From assembly GCA_017412715.1 (NCBI GenBank), contig JAFPWU010000022.1, forward strand, positions 45,633 to 109,632: a DNA stretch of 64,000 bases, read 5' to 3'. The stretch's first letter is position 1. Each line of letters begins with the position of its first letter. The position numbers and the translations under genes were made by a program. Of this stretch, positions 42,543 to 51,406 are shown in pieces. The notes beneath the pieces are model-generated. The model was given only the letters and a program-made list of their open reading frames with translations, was not told where the DNA came from and ran no database searches. This DNA is from Clostridia bacterium. GTDB taxonomy: Bacteria; Bacillota; Clostridia; Christensenellales; Aristaeellaceae.

Positions 42543-44525
42543 ATGAGAAACGGATGGAAACGGGTCGGGCTGGCGCTGCTTTGCTATGCGGGGCTGAGCC
42601 TGGATCTGACGAATCACGCCCAGGGCGGGGGATGGCATCAGACGCTGCTGAATCTGGTCGCCTCCCTTCAGGTCTCCGGCTGGTCCGGGGCCTTCCTGCT
42701 CATCGGTCTGTATTATCTGTTCGGAAAGGCCGCCCGGATACAGCGGGGAAAACGGAAATGGACCCTGGCGCTTCCCGCGGCCTTCTTCGCGCTGAACAGG
42801 GTGCTGGGCTTTTCCTTCGCCCGGACCGGGAGCAGCGCCATGCTGTGGACGGCGGGGGACGGGCAGCTGCTGAAGACCGTCTTTTCCTTCGCCTGCTGGG
42901 GCTATACGGCCTTTTGCGCCCTGAAATGGCTGTTTTTCCTGCTGGACCGGGCGAATCTTCGGGCGGACGGGCCGGAGGCGGGGGCCGGAAGCTCCCGGGG
43001 GTTTTATCCGGTCCGGGGATACCGGGCGCTGCTTCGGCGGCATCCCTTCCTGACCCCCTTTGTGTCGCTGTGGCTCCTCTATCTTCCCCTGATTCTGATT
43101 TCATACCCGGCGGTCTTTATGGGGGATACCCTGTCCATCATCGTGCAGGGCTGGCCGGAATTGCGGAATCCGGGACTGGACTATCTGACCGCGGAAAACC
43201 TGCTGCGGGAAGGGGTCTATATCAATCAGCATCATCCCGCCCTGTATACCGTGTGCCTGCACGGCTTCCTGCGGCTGGGGGACGGGTGCTTCCATTCCCT
43301 GAACGCGGGGATTTTTCTGTTCTGCCTGCTGCAGGTGACCCTGGTCGTCAGCGCCTTTTCCTTCGCGGCCTCCTCCCTGGTGAAGGCCGGGGCCCGGGGG
43401 GAGTATGTGATGGGGGCGCTGCTGTACGCCGCGGCCCATCCCCAGATACGCAATTTCCTGATGCTGGTTACGAAGGACAGCTGCTATTCCGCCTGCTTCC
43501 TGATCCTGGTCTGCTGCCTTTTCCGATGGAAAAAGGGAATGCTCCGCCGGGGGAACCTGATTCCCCTCATTCTGTCCGCCCTGGGGGTGCTGCTGCTGCG
43601 CAATGAGGGCCGGTACGTGCTGATCCTCTCGGGTCTCCTGACGGCCCTGCTGGACCGGAAGGGGCGCAGGAGCCTGGCCCTGGCGACGGTGGGGGCGCTG
43701 GTGATCTCCCTGGGGGTCTATCAGGTGCTGTATCCCCTCCTGGGCTTTACGGCCGGCAGCGTCCGGGAGGCGCTCTCCGTTCCTTTCCAGCAGACCGCCA
43801 GAACCCTCCGGGACCATCCGGAGGATGTATCGGAAGAGGAGCGGGCGGCCATCGACGGCGTGCTGGACTGTGACGGCCTGGCGGGAAGATATAACATGAT
43901 TTTCGCCGACCCGGTGAAGGAGACCTATCGGGAAAGGGCGGGGGGAGCAGAGCTGGGGGCCTATTTCCGGACCTGGCTGCGCATGCTGGCCCGCCATCCC
44001 GGCACGTATCTCGAGGCCACTTACGGAAACTATTATCAGTATTTTTATCCGGATGAAACCCGGATGTTCCATGAGAGCTATCTTTCCTCCGATGAGATTA
44101 TTCAGAAGACGAACGGGGAGCTGAGCCCGCTGGGGATCGGCTTTTCCCTGCCGGCCTGGAGCGCCAGGTGGAAGACGGTTTCCGATTCCCTGGCGGCGGG
44201 GGGCCTGTTCTCCCTGCCCCTCTTCGGGCTGCTGATGACCCCCGCCTTCTACACCTGGGCGCTGCTGGCCCTCCTGTGCTGGACCGCCGGGCGGGGCCGG
44301 GGAAAGGCCGGCCTTGCGCTGTGCGTGCTGCCGGCGCTCCAGCTGCTGATTCAGTTCGCGGGGCCCACCAACGGCTATTACAGCCGGTATATGCTCCCGA
44401 TCGTGTCCGTCCTTCCGTTCCTGGCGGGCATGCTGATCCTTTACGGATCCCGGGAGGAGGGTCCCCGGACCTCCCTGCCGGCAGGAACGGAAAAACTGAA
44501 GCGGAACGGACGGGAAGGACGATGA
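42543..44525 (+). CDS. DUF6020-like polytopic membrane protein (copy 2)
   Basis: A 660-residue protein with about fourteen spans. The central motifs PAVFMGDTLSIIVQGW, NQHHPALYT and HPQIRNFLMLVTKDSCY are in the order expected of DUF6020-like proteins. SVPFQQTARTLRDHPEDV follows in a long soluble loop. It parallels copy 1 (8744-10594), and both are immediately upstream of a DUF2142-like gene. GAGGGAG lies close before the start. The next gene overlaps by 4 bases (ATGA), so the pair is co-translated. The acidic first-loop motif suggests a lipid-carrier-dependent glycosyltransferase; this is inference. Confidence 0.78.
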   Translation: MRNGWKRVGLALLCYAGLSLDLTNHAQGGGWHQTLLNLVASLQVSGWSGAFLLIGLYYLFGKAARIQRGKRKWTLALPAAFFALNRVLGFSFARTGSSAMLWTAGDGQLLKTVFSFACWGYTAFCALKWLFFLLDRANLRADGPEAGAGSSRGFYPVRGYRALLRRHPFLTPFVSLWLLYLPLILISYPAVFMGDTLSIIVQGWPELRNPGLDYLTAENLLREGVYINQHHPALYTVCLHGFLRLGDGCFHSLNAGIFLFCLLQVTLVVSAFSFAASSLVKAGARGEYVMGALLYAAAHPQIRNFLMLVTKDSCYSACFLILVCCLFRWKKGMLRRGNLIPLILSALGVLLLRNEGRYVLILSGLLTALLDRKGRRSLALATVGALVISLGVYQVLYPLLGFTAGSVREALSVPFQQTARTLRDHPEDVSEEERAAIDGVLDCDGLAGRYNMIFADPVKETYRERAGGAELGAYFRTWLRMLARHPGTYLEATYGNYYQYFYPDETRMFHESYLSSDEIIQKTNGELSPLGIGFSLPAWSARWKTVSDSLAAGGLFSLPLFGLLMTPAFYTWALLALLCWTAGRGRGKAGLALCVLPALQLLIQFAGPTNGYYSRYMLPIVSVLPFLAGMLILYGSREEGPRTSLPAGTEKLKRNGREGR

Positions 44526-46384
44526 GGGAGAAGCGGAAGAGGAAGGAAATGCCCCGCTGGATGAAGGCGGGACTGATCCTTTTGGCCGCGCTGCTTTTGG
44601 CCGCGGGGCTGGAATGGGTGATGCAGCGGACGCTGCCGCCCATTTTTACGGACGCGGAGGTGGACATTTCCCGGGATCCCACGCTGATGGAGCGGGGGAG
44701 CACCTATCTGCACGCCTCCGGGCGGCCGGCGCTCCGGGAGGAATGGGACCTGAAGCGGTTCGCCGCGACCTTCCTGATCCAGCTGGCGATCCTGACGGCG
44801 GTCTTTCCCCTGGGGCTGGGGAGAAGGCTGCTGGCCTGGGGCCGGAGGACCGCCGCGTCCCTGAAGGAGGTTTTCCTCCGGGAAAGGGGGCGGAACCTGT
44901 GGCTGGCCGCCTGCTTTGCCGGGGCCTTCCTGGCCGTCTTCTTCCTGGCGCGGATCTGGATCTGGGACGTGTACGGGCGGATGAACTGGATGACGGACAG
45001 CGTCTGCGCCTGGGCGGGCCTCTGCGGGGGATGCCTGGTCACCTTCCGGCGGACGCTGGCGAAAAAGCCGGAGGTTTTCTTTCTGATCCTGACGCTGGTG
45101 GTCGGCGGCCTGTTTTCCTGGTATCTGCCGGACGGGACCACCGTCAGCCTGGACGACGGCGCCCATTTTCAGCACGCGGTGAATTACTCGACCCTGGGCC
45201 GGGTGCGCTTTACCGCGGCGGACTGGGACGCGATGCAGACCGATAACCCGCGGCATTATGAACTGGCCACCCGGGAGGAGTTCCTGGCGGCCCAGGACGC
45301 CCGCAATGCGGAGGGCGCGGTGTATGTGACCTCCGGGTTCCACCTGGACCTGCTGAACTACTGGATGTCCACCTACGGGCTGGGGCTTTTCCTCGGCCGT
45401 CTGCTGCACCTGCGGTACTGGGATATGTGGAGCCTGGGCCGGTTTACCGGGCTTCTCGCCTACGCGGTGATCGGCTTCTTTGCCATCCGCAGGCTGAAAA
45501 GCGGCCGGATGATTCTGGCGGCGGCCCTGATGCTGCCAAGCGCCGTCTTTCTGGCGGCGAATTACAGCTACGATCCTGGGGTGATCGTCTGCGCCGCCCT
45601 CAGCTGCGCCTATTGGATCGCCCAGTGGCAGGAGCCGGGGCGGGCGATGCGGCGGGGGGACGCGGCGGTGATGATCCTCAGCATGCTGGCCGCCTGCTAC
45701 GCGAAGGCCATCTATTTTCCGCTGTTCCTGCTGTTCTTCTTTCTCCCGAAGGGGAAGATCCCCGAGGCCTCCCGCCGGCGGACCTATCATCTGGCGCTGG
45801 CGGCCTCCATCGCTGCGGTGATGGCGTATATCCTGCTCCCCATGCTCCGGAGCGGCGGCCAGGGGGACACCCGGGCGGAGGGGAATGTGAATACCCTGGG
45901 GCAGATTCTGTTCATTCTGCGCAATCCGCTGGTGTACGCGAAGTATTACTGGCATTTCCTGAGGGATTACCTGGATCCGAACCGGATGGGGCCGCTGCTG
46001 AACTCCTTCGGCTATCAGGGGGTGGGCGGCTGCGCGGCGCTCCTGCTGATGACCCTGGCGGTGACCGCCTTCACGGACGCGTCGGAGCCCGGGCTTCTGC
46101 CCGGCCCCGGGGCCAGGGCCGCGGGCCTGGCGATCCTCTTCGGGACGATGACCCTGATGATTACGGCCATGTATGCCTGGATGTCGGCGGTGGGCAGCCC
46201 GGAATTCGGCGGCGTTCAGCCCCGGTATCTGCTGCCGCTGCTGTATCCGGCCATGGCGCTGCTGGGCTCAGACAGAACCGGGAGGCGGGTGAATCCGGCC
46301 CTCTATCATGGGATCCTGTTTGCCCTGATGGCCTTCGCCTCCTTCTCGGGGCTGATGAGCCGGTGCGTTTCCCTCTATTACTGA
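44522..46384 (+). CDS. DUF2142-like polytopic membrane protein (copy 2)
   Basis: A 620-residue protein, paralog of 6783-8636 along its full length. It shares LPPIFTDAEVDISRDPTL, a DDGAHFQHAVNYSTLG loop, NYSYDPGV and VQPRYLLPLLYPAMALLG. The start overlaps the upstream stop in ATGA, with GGAAGGA just before it; the longer open frame upstream only shadows the previous gene. It likely works together with the DUF6020-like partner, since the pair is kept in the same order in both halves of the locus. The function is not known beyond the GT-C-like topology. Confidence 0.74.
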   Translation: MREKRKRKEMPRWMKAGLILLAALLLAAGLEWVMQRTLPPIFTDAEVDISRDPTLMERGSTYLHASGRPALREEWDLKRFAATFLIQLAILTAVFPLGLGRRLLAWGRRTAASLKEVFLRERGRNLWLAACFAGAFLAVFFLARIWIWDVYGRMNWMTDSVCAWAGLCGGCLVTFRRTLAKKPEVFFLILTLVVGGLFSWYLPDGTTVSLDDGAHFQHAVNYSTLGRVRFTAADWDAMQTDNPRHYELATREEFLAAQDARNAEGAVYVTSGFHLDLLNYWMSTYGLGLFLGRLLHLRYWDMWSLGRFTGLLAYAVIGFFAIRRLKSGRMILAAALMLPSAVFLAANYSYDPGVIVCAALSCAYWIAQWQEPGRAMRRGDAAVMILSMLAACYAKAIYFPLFLLFFFLPKGKIPEASRRRTYHLALAASIAAVMAYILLPMLRSGGQGDTRAEGNVNTLGQILFILRNPLVYAKYYWHFLRDYLDPNRMGPLLNSFGYQGVGGCAALLLMTLAVTAFTDASEPGLLPGPGARAAGLAILFGTMTLMITAMYAWMSAVGSPEFGGVQPRYLLPLLYPAMALLGSDRTGRRVNPALYHGILFALMAFASFSGLMSRCVSLYY

Positions 46385-46430
46385 TCCGGGAACGGATTTC
46401 CTCCGAAAAAGAAAGGGGCCAGGGAAAGAG

Positions 46431-48113
46431 ATGTCTTCCACTTCAGCCCGGCCCGCGCTCTCGCGGGCCGGTTCAGACCGGAAAGAAAAAATCAGCGCCC
46501 TGGGCGTGGCGCTGGTTCTGATTTTTGTATGCCAGGCGGCGGCGCTGTGCTGGTTTAATTTCACCCAGCTGGAAAACCACGTGGGATACGATTCCTCCTG
46601 GGCGTATCTGCGCAGCGTGCTGATGTGGCAGGAAAAGGCCCTGACCTTTCCCAACTGGCATGAAAGCACGAGCCTGCAGATCGACACCCACATGATCCTG
46701 GTGTCCCTGCTCTACGGGCTTACGGGGAATATCTGGCTGGCCTCCGGAATCGGGAACACCCTGATGGTGGCCCTGCTGCTCCTGTTCATGTGGAAGATTC
46801 TGGCCAGGCTGAAGGTGAAATTCACCGCCCGGATGGCCGCCATGAACCTGGTCATCTGTCCCTACCTGACCAATGGGTTTGAAGTTTTTAACGATCTGGG
46901 CTATTTCAGCTGCCTGCTCTCCGGCGCGGCCCAGTACTGCCTGCGGGCGCTCCTTCCGATGATGATCGCCTATGAGTTTCTGAAAATCGTCCAGGACCGG
47001 AAAATGGGCATTCTGCCCTGGATCATCTGCCCGCTGTGCGCCCTGTGCGGCAGCTCCAGCGGGGTCTATCTGGTGATCATTATCCTGGCTCCCTATCTGG
47101 CCTACGAGGTGGAAATGGCCGCCATCCGCAACGACTGGAAGCAGCTGACCCGAAAGGAGAGCCTCTTCGCGTATCTTTGCTGCGCCTTCGTGCTGGCGGG
47201 AAAGGTTCTGTCGGTTCTGCTGCTGGATTATGAAGCCTCCGACGGATCCTCCACCTGGACCGCGCTGACCCACCTGGGAGTCAATTTCAGCGCGGTCCTC
47301 CGGGGATTCCCGAAGCTGCTTCAGGTGCTCCCCCTGACGAACCGGGGGTACTACCCGATCCTGTCCGTCACGGGCCTCCTGCGGGTGTTCACCCTGGCCA
47401 TCTTCGCCATGATTCTCGTTTCCATCGCCTTTACCCTCCGGAGAACGGTCCGGAATGTGAACGAGGGAGACGGGATGTATCTCTTCCTCCTCAATATTGT
47501 GGCGGTCAATTTCCTGGTGCTCGGCCTGCATAACGCCAGCTACGGAACCATCATCTTCGAGGAGCGTTACCTGATCGTCACCTTCCTGGCGGCGGTCCTG
47601 ATGACGGGCCTGCTTCTGGACAGCCTTGAGGACGGGCGGGTGCTTTCGGTGCTCCTGTCCCTGGGCCTGGCGGTATCCGTCCTGGCGGTGGACGTCCATT
47701 CCGACTATAACTATCTCAGGGCCACGAATGACGACTGGCCGATGGAGGAGATTCAGGCCCTGGCCGAGGATCAGGAGGCGGGGATCGTCTATGTCTGGGG
47801 AGACGATGTGACGGTAATCGGCAGATCCCTCCGGGTGCTGGATCTGAACCGGGTATACAAGATGATTCCCGACGGCGGCGGCTATTACCGGCACCATTTC
47901 GGAGATTACTATACCTATGACACGAATGAGGAATACACCGGCCCCACGCTGCTGGTCTGCCCCGCGGGACAGCATCTGGTGCCGGAAAGCGTGCTGGCGG
48001 AGTACTCCCTGCTGGCCGAGGGCCTGCCCTATACGGTGCTGGACAACGCGGGCCATCTGCTGACGGGGGTCCTGGAAGTCTATGTCAGCGATCATAACCC
48101 CCATCTGTGGTAA
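46431..48113 (+). CDS. Polytopic membrane protein, surface-polymer glycosyltransferase-like (copy 2)
   Basis: A 560-residue paralog of the 204-1829 product, with the same FNFTQLENHVGYDSSW block, RKESLFAY and FEERYL segments, DVHSDYNYLRATNDDWP loop and YVSDHNP ending. It has an added stretch near the C-terminus (about residues 525-550). It follows the DUF2142-like gene by 46 bases and is probably in the same operon. It faces the GtrII-like gene 48121-49698 tail to tail with a 7-base gap, whereas copy 1 and its GtrII partner are in tandem. The family function is unknown. Confidence 0.76.
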   Translation: MSSTSARPALSRAGSDRKEKISALGVALVLIFVCQAAALCWFNFTQLENHVGYDSSWAYLRSVLMWQEKALTFPNWHESTSLQIDTHMILVSLLYGLTGNIWLASGIGNTLMVALLLLFMWKILARLKVKFTARMAAMNLVICPYLTNGFEVFNDLGYFSCLLSGAAQYCLRALLPMMIAYEFLKIVQDRKMGILPWIICPLCALCGSSSGVYLVIIILAPYLAYEVEMAAIRNDWKQLTRKESLFAYLCCAFVLAGKVLSVLLLDYEASDGSSTWTALTHLGVNFSAVLRGFPKLLQVLPLTNRGYYPILSVTGLLRVFTLAIFAMILVSIAFTLRRTVRNVNEGDGMYLFLLNIVAVNFLVLGLHNASYGTIIFEERYLIVTFLAAVLMTGLLLDSLEDGRVLSVLLSLGLAVSVLAVDVHSDYNYLRATNDDWPMEEIQALAEDQEAGIVYVWGDDVTVIGRSLRVLDLNRVYKMIPDGGGYYRHHFGDYYTYDTNEEYTGPTLLVCPAGQHLVPESVLAEYSLLAEGLPYTVLDNAGHLLTGVLEVYVSDHNPHLW

Positions 48114-48120
48114 AGCCCCG

Positions 48121-49698
48121 TCAGAATTTCACAATCAGCACATCCTGAATCACCTGGACGGAGCCCGCGTCCGGATAGCGGGGCATGGCCTGAACCTCCG
48201 GCAGAGAGGACAGATCCTCTCCCTCGTAATAGACCGGGGTGAAGCCGCACCAGCGCTCCATGATCCGGTCCCGGGACATGTTCAGGTATTCCCGGGTGTC
48301 CGGGCCGTAATAGAAGATATTGACGGCATCCAGCTCCCGCATATGGGTGAGGGTGGGATCGGAAATATTGCCGCTGTTCAGGAACAGCACGGGGCGGTCC
48401 GCCCGGTAATCCTCCGAGGATTTGATCCGGGAAACCAGGGAGGTGCACCAGGAAATGGCTTCCTGCTGTTCAAAAATAAGCTTCAGATAGCACTGGTTGG
48501 CCAGGCGGACATACAGGAATCCCGTCAGGCCCAGGACCAGGGCGGAGCCGAGGGCGAGCACCCGGCCCCAGGCCGGGCGGCGGAACTCCTGCTGATCCAG
48601 GAGCCAGATGAACAGGACGGCCTGCATCACCTGACCGTAGACCATCAGCCCGTGGACGGTGCCGGTGGTGAGAAAGATCATATTGCAGCCCAGGGGAAAG
48701 AGCAGCAGATGGAGCCCCGCCAGAAGGGCGTGGACTTTGCTCTCCCGGGCGCAGGATATCAGCAGCCGGAGGGATAAAACCGCGTCCCCCAGCAGCATCA
48801 GCCAGTACAGCGTGCGGACCCGGAGGGGATACATATCCCACAGCGCCCCCTCCGTCGGGAGGAAGAACTCCCTGAAGGCGAGGGCGGACCGCTGGAGAAG
48901 ATCGGACAGGGTCGGGACCTCCCCGACGCCCTGGTATCCGGAAAGGGTCTGGCCCAGCCGGAGCAGCAGCAGCCGGTTGGCCGCGGAGTACAGGCCCAGC
49001 ATGCAAAGGATGCAGAGGGCCTGGATCCCCTTCTCCGCCCAGAAGGCCCGGAGGGAGGTTTCCCCGCGGGAAAGCTTCCGGAGACCGTCCAGCAGGATGA
49101 GGCACAGCAGGATGGGAAGGAATCCCTGATAGATGCCCAGGGAGGCGGCCCCGATGCAGACCGCGATCCCTTTTCCGATCCATCCGCTCTGCCGGCAGAG
49201 GAGCCAGGCGATGACCACCATGCCCAGCAGGGCGATCATATAGTAATGGATCGTGAACATATAAAAGAACATGCCGGTGATGGCCGGGAAGCAGATCATC
49301 AGGCAGCCCAGCGCGGCGCTCAGGAACCTGGACCGGATGTCCAGCAGGCGGACGGTGAGCCCGGCGGCCAGGCCGACGCACAGGATGGCGATGAACCCGT
49401 TCAGCACCGGGAGGCTCATGGGCGTATCCCGGAAGAAGAGGGTATGGAGCCAGTACAGGATGTGCAGCGTCCAGCGGCCGGTGGTCACGGTTGTGCCCAG
49501 CTCGAAGAGATAATGCAGATCGTCGTGGGCGGACAGCTTGTTGAAAAGCATCATGCCGTGGGCCAGAAGGCCGAAGAAGACCGCGCTGAAGAAGGCCCAG
49601 GACATGGGGGAGCGGAGGGAAGGAAGCAGCCTTCGGATCAGGGATTCCTGCTCCCATATATTCTGTCTGTCCGTGCTGATTCGGCGATCCATATTCAT
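48121..49698 (-). CDS. GtrII-like glucosyltransferase domain membrane protein (copy 2)
   Basis: A 525-residue polytopic protein. Its LFNKLSAHDDLHYLFELG and TTGRWTLHILYW blocks match copy 1 and the GtrII family. The acidic AHDD loop is the likely catalytic site for transfer of a lipid-linked sugar. It ends in VLIVKF like copy 1. Its start is unusual: AAAGGAG lies 21 bases from the ATG, with a 7-bp perfect hairpin (49702-49718) in between that would bring the two closer. A second ATG at 49692 is possible. It is transcribed against 46431-48113. Confidence 0.82.
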   Translation of the reverse strand: MNMDRRISTDRQNIWEQESLIRRLLPSLRSPMSWAFFSAVFFGLLAHGMMLFNKLSAHDDLHYLFELGTTVTTGRWTLHILYWLHTLFFRDTPMSLPVLNGFIAILCVGLAAGLTVRLLDIRSRFLSAALGCLMICFPAITGMFFYMFTIHYYMIALLGMVVIAWLLCRQSGWIGKGIAVCIGAASLGIYQGFLPILLCLILLDGLRKLSRGETSLRAFWAEKGIQALCILCMLGLYSAANRLLLLRLGQTLSGYQGVGEVPTLSDLLQRSALAFREFFLPTEGALWDMYPLRVRTLYWLMLLGDAVLSLRLLISCARESKVHALLAGLHLLLFPLGCNMIFLTTGTVHGLMVYGQVMQAVLFIWLLDQQEFRRPAWGRVLALGSALVLGLTGFLYVRLANQCYLKLIFEQQEAISWCTSLVSRIKSSEDYRADRPVLFLNSGNISDPTLTHMRELDAVNIFYYGPDTREYLNMSRDRIMERWCGFTPVYYEGEDLSSLPEVQAMPRYPDAGSVQVIQDVLIVKF

Positions 49699-49701
49699 GC
49701 C

Positions 49702-49718
49702 GCCGGGGAACCCCCGGC
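49702..49718 (-). promoter_or_regulatory. Hairpin between ribosome site and start codon
   Basis: On the minus strand, GCCGGGG, loop GTT and CCCCGGC sit between AAAGGAG (49726-49720) and the ATG at 49698. Folding would shorten the effective spacing from about 21 to about 4 bases, or block initiation. Confidence 0.5.
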
Positions 49719-49849
49719 ACTCCTTTCCTGCGCTGCGCGTTTCTTTTTCAAAGGCATGCTATCATACCGATTTATTGAAAGTCAACCGGAAAAGTATTTA
49801 TTGAGCCGTTTCGCTCTCTGCGCGGCGAATGCCTTCCGGGAAAAATGAT

Positions 49850-49878
49850 TTGCGATCTGAAGGCATTTCAGGTACAAT
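49850..49878 (+). promoter_or_regulatory. SigA-type promoter of the CotH-like gene
   Basis: TTGCGA (49850-49855), a 17-base spacer and TACAAT (49873-49878). The predicted transcript starts near 49885, which favours the ATG at 49916 over the one at 49889. Confidence 0.65.
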
Positions 49879-49915
49879 CAAAAGGAATATGCCTGCGGCG
49901 GGGGGTGGGAAAAGG

Positions 49916-51391
49916 ATGAAGGCAGGGCGAAGGCTGGTGCTCCGGTGGCTGGCGGCCACAGTGCTGCTTTTTTCTTTCCTGCAGGCCGGGGCGGACCGGG
50001 GGGCGCTGGCCGCCGGATCCCGGGAGGGGAAAATCGCGGAGCTGAAGAAGGCCATTCCCAGGTTCTATGAAATCTACTGCACGGAGGAAACTGCGGCACC
50101 GCTGGCGGGAGCGCTGGCGGAGCTTGAGGAGGCGGACCCCGCGGACGCCGGGAAATCGGCGGAGCTGGTGGACGCCCTGGCTGAGGGCCTCGGCGGGCTT
50201 CAGTTCCGGTGGGACAGCGCCGTTCCCCGGGTCTATCTGGCCACGGACGACGGCTCCGGCGCCTCCTTCGGGACGCGGCTGGACAAGAGCCACGACTACG
50301 TGGCCGCCCAGATTACCGTGGTGGACGAGGAGGGCCGGGTAATCGCCTGCGATACCGGATGGGGAGGAAAGGTTCGGATCCGGGGGAATACCACCTCCCA
50401 GGGGGATAAAAAACCGTATAATATCCGCTTTTCCGAGAAGACGGACCTGTTCGGCATGGGCGCGTCGCGGAAATGGGTGCTGCTGGCGGATCTGTACGAT
50501 CCCACGCTGATGCGCAACTATCTGGCCCTGGACTTCGGAAAGCGGCTGGGCCTTGCCTCCACTCCGGATTTCAGAAGGGTCGAGGTATGGATGGACGGGG
50601 TCTGCCAGGGGCTCTACCTGCTGACGGAAAAGATCGACGCCGGCCAGCTTGGCCTGAGCACGAAGAACCGGTCCGGGGATTTCCTGGTGGAGATGGTCTT
50701 TGCCGGCACCCAGGAAGGCGACAATATCTACTTCTCCACCGCCTCCGGAAAATACTTCCGGCTGCGGGAGCCGGAGGGGGCTTCGGAGCTGCTGCAGAAG
50801 TGGATCGCGGAGCAGCTGGACCAGTTTGAGGCCCTGCTGGCCTCCGGGGACTGGAAAAAGGTGTCCCGGATGATCGATGTGGACTCCTTCGTTGCCTGGT
50901 ATATCCAGAATGAATTCTTTAAAACCACGGATTTCGCGGATACCTCAGTCTACCTCCACTGCAGGGACGGCCGGTATTACGGCGGGCCCGGGTGGGATTT
51001 TGACCTTTCCGCCGGCAACTGCAACCCGGAGGTATACGGGGAGGCGCTCCCCTCCTTCGAGGGCGCCCTGGCGGCGGAGGCCCACTATTTCAGATACCTG
51101 ATGAAATACCCCGAATTCCGGCGGGAGGTGCTGAGGAAGTACCTGGAGGCGAGGGAGTACCTGGAGGAGACGGTGAAGCCGGGGGGCCTCCTGGATCAGC
51201 AGTGCGAAAGATTCCGGGAACCCCTGGAGAGGAACAATGCCCGCTGGTTCAAGGGGGCCGAAAGCTACATCGTCTGGCAGAAAACCCCGGAAAGCACGTA
51301 TGAAGAAAATATCGAATCCCTGCGCGCCTGGATGAAGCAGAGGGAACTCTGGCTGACCGATTATCTTACCTCCCTGGCGGCCGGGGAATAA
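49916..51391 (+). CDS. CotH-like kinase-fold exported protein
   Basis: A 491-residue protein with an N-terminal signal sequence (MKAGRRLVLRWLAATVLLFS, cleavage probably after ALA near residue 33). The CotH block is clear: KVRIRGNTTSQGDKKPYNIR, KWVLLADLYDPTLMRNYLAL, VEVWMDGVCQGLYLLTEKI and GPGWDFDLSAGN. In Bacillus CotH is a spore-coat protein kinase, and exported relatives occur in many anaerobes. The start at 49916 is set by the promoter; upstream ATGs would fall at the transcript start. It leads an operon with a large membrane protein and a UbiA prenyltransferase, so it may act on a surface protein or polymer. Its substrate is unknown. Confidence 0.87.
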   Translation: MKAGRRLVLRWLAATVLLFSFLQAGADRGALAAGSREGKIAELKKAIPRFYEIYCTEETAAPLAGALAELEEADPADAGKSAELVDALAEGLGGLQFRWDSAVPRVYLATDDGSGASFGTRLDKSHDYVAAQITVVDEEGRVIACDTGWGGKVRIRGNTTSQGDKKPYNIRFSEKTDLFGMGASRKWVLLADLYDPTLMRNYLALDFGKRLGLASTPDFRRVEVWMDGVCQGLYLLTEKIDAGQLGLSTKNRSGDFLVEMVFAGTQEGDNIYFSTASGKYFRLREPEGASELLQKWIAEQLDQFEALLASGDWKKVSRMIDVDSFVAWYIQNEFFKTTDFADTSVYLHCRDGRYYGGPGWDFDLSAGNCNPEVYGEALPSFEGALAAEAHYFRYLMKYPEFRREVLRKYLEAREYLEETVKPGGLLDQQCERFREPLERNNARWFKGAESYIVWQKTPESTYEENIESLRAWMKQRELWLTDYLTSLAAGE

Positions 51392-51406
51392 CGGAGAGGG
51401 CACGGC

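Noticed and set aside
49700..49800. A minus-strand TTGACT...TATGAT promoter for the second GtrII-like gene
   Set aside because: The spacing is only 13 bases. A promoter must exist here, but this match is not convincing.
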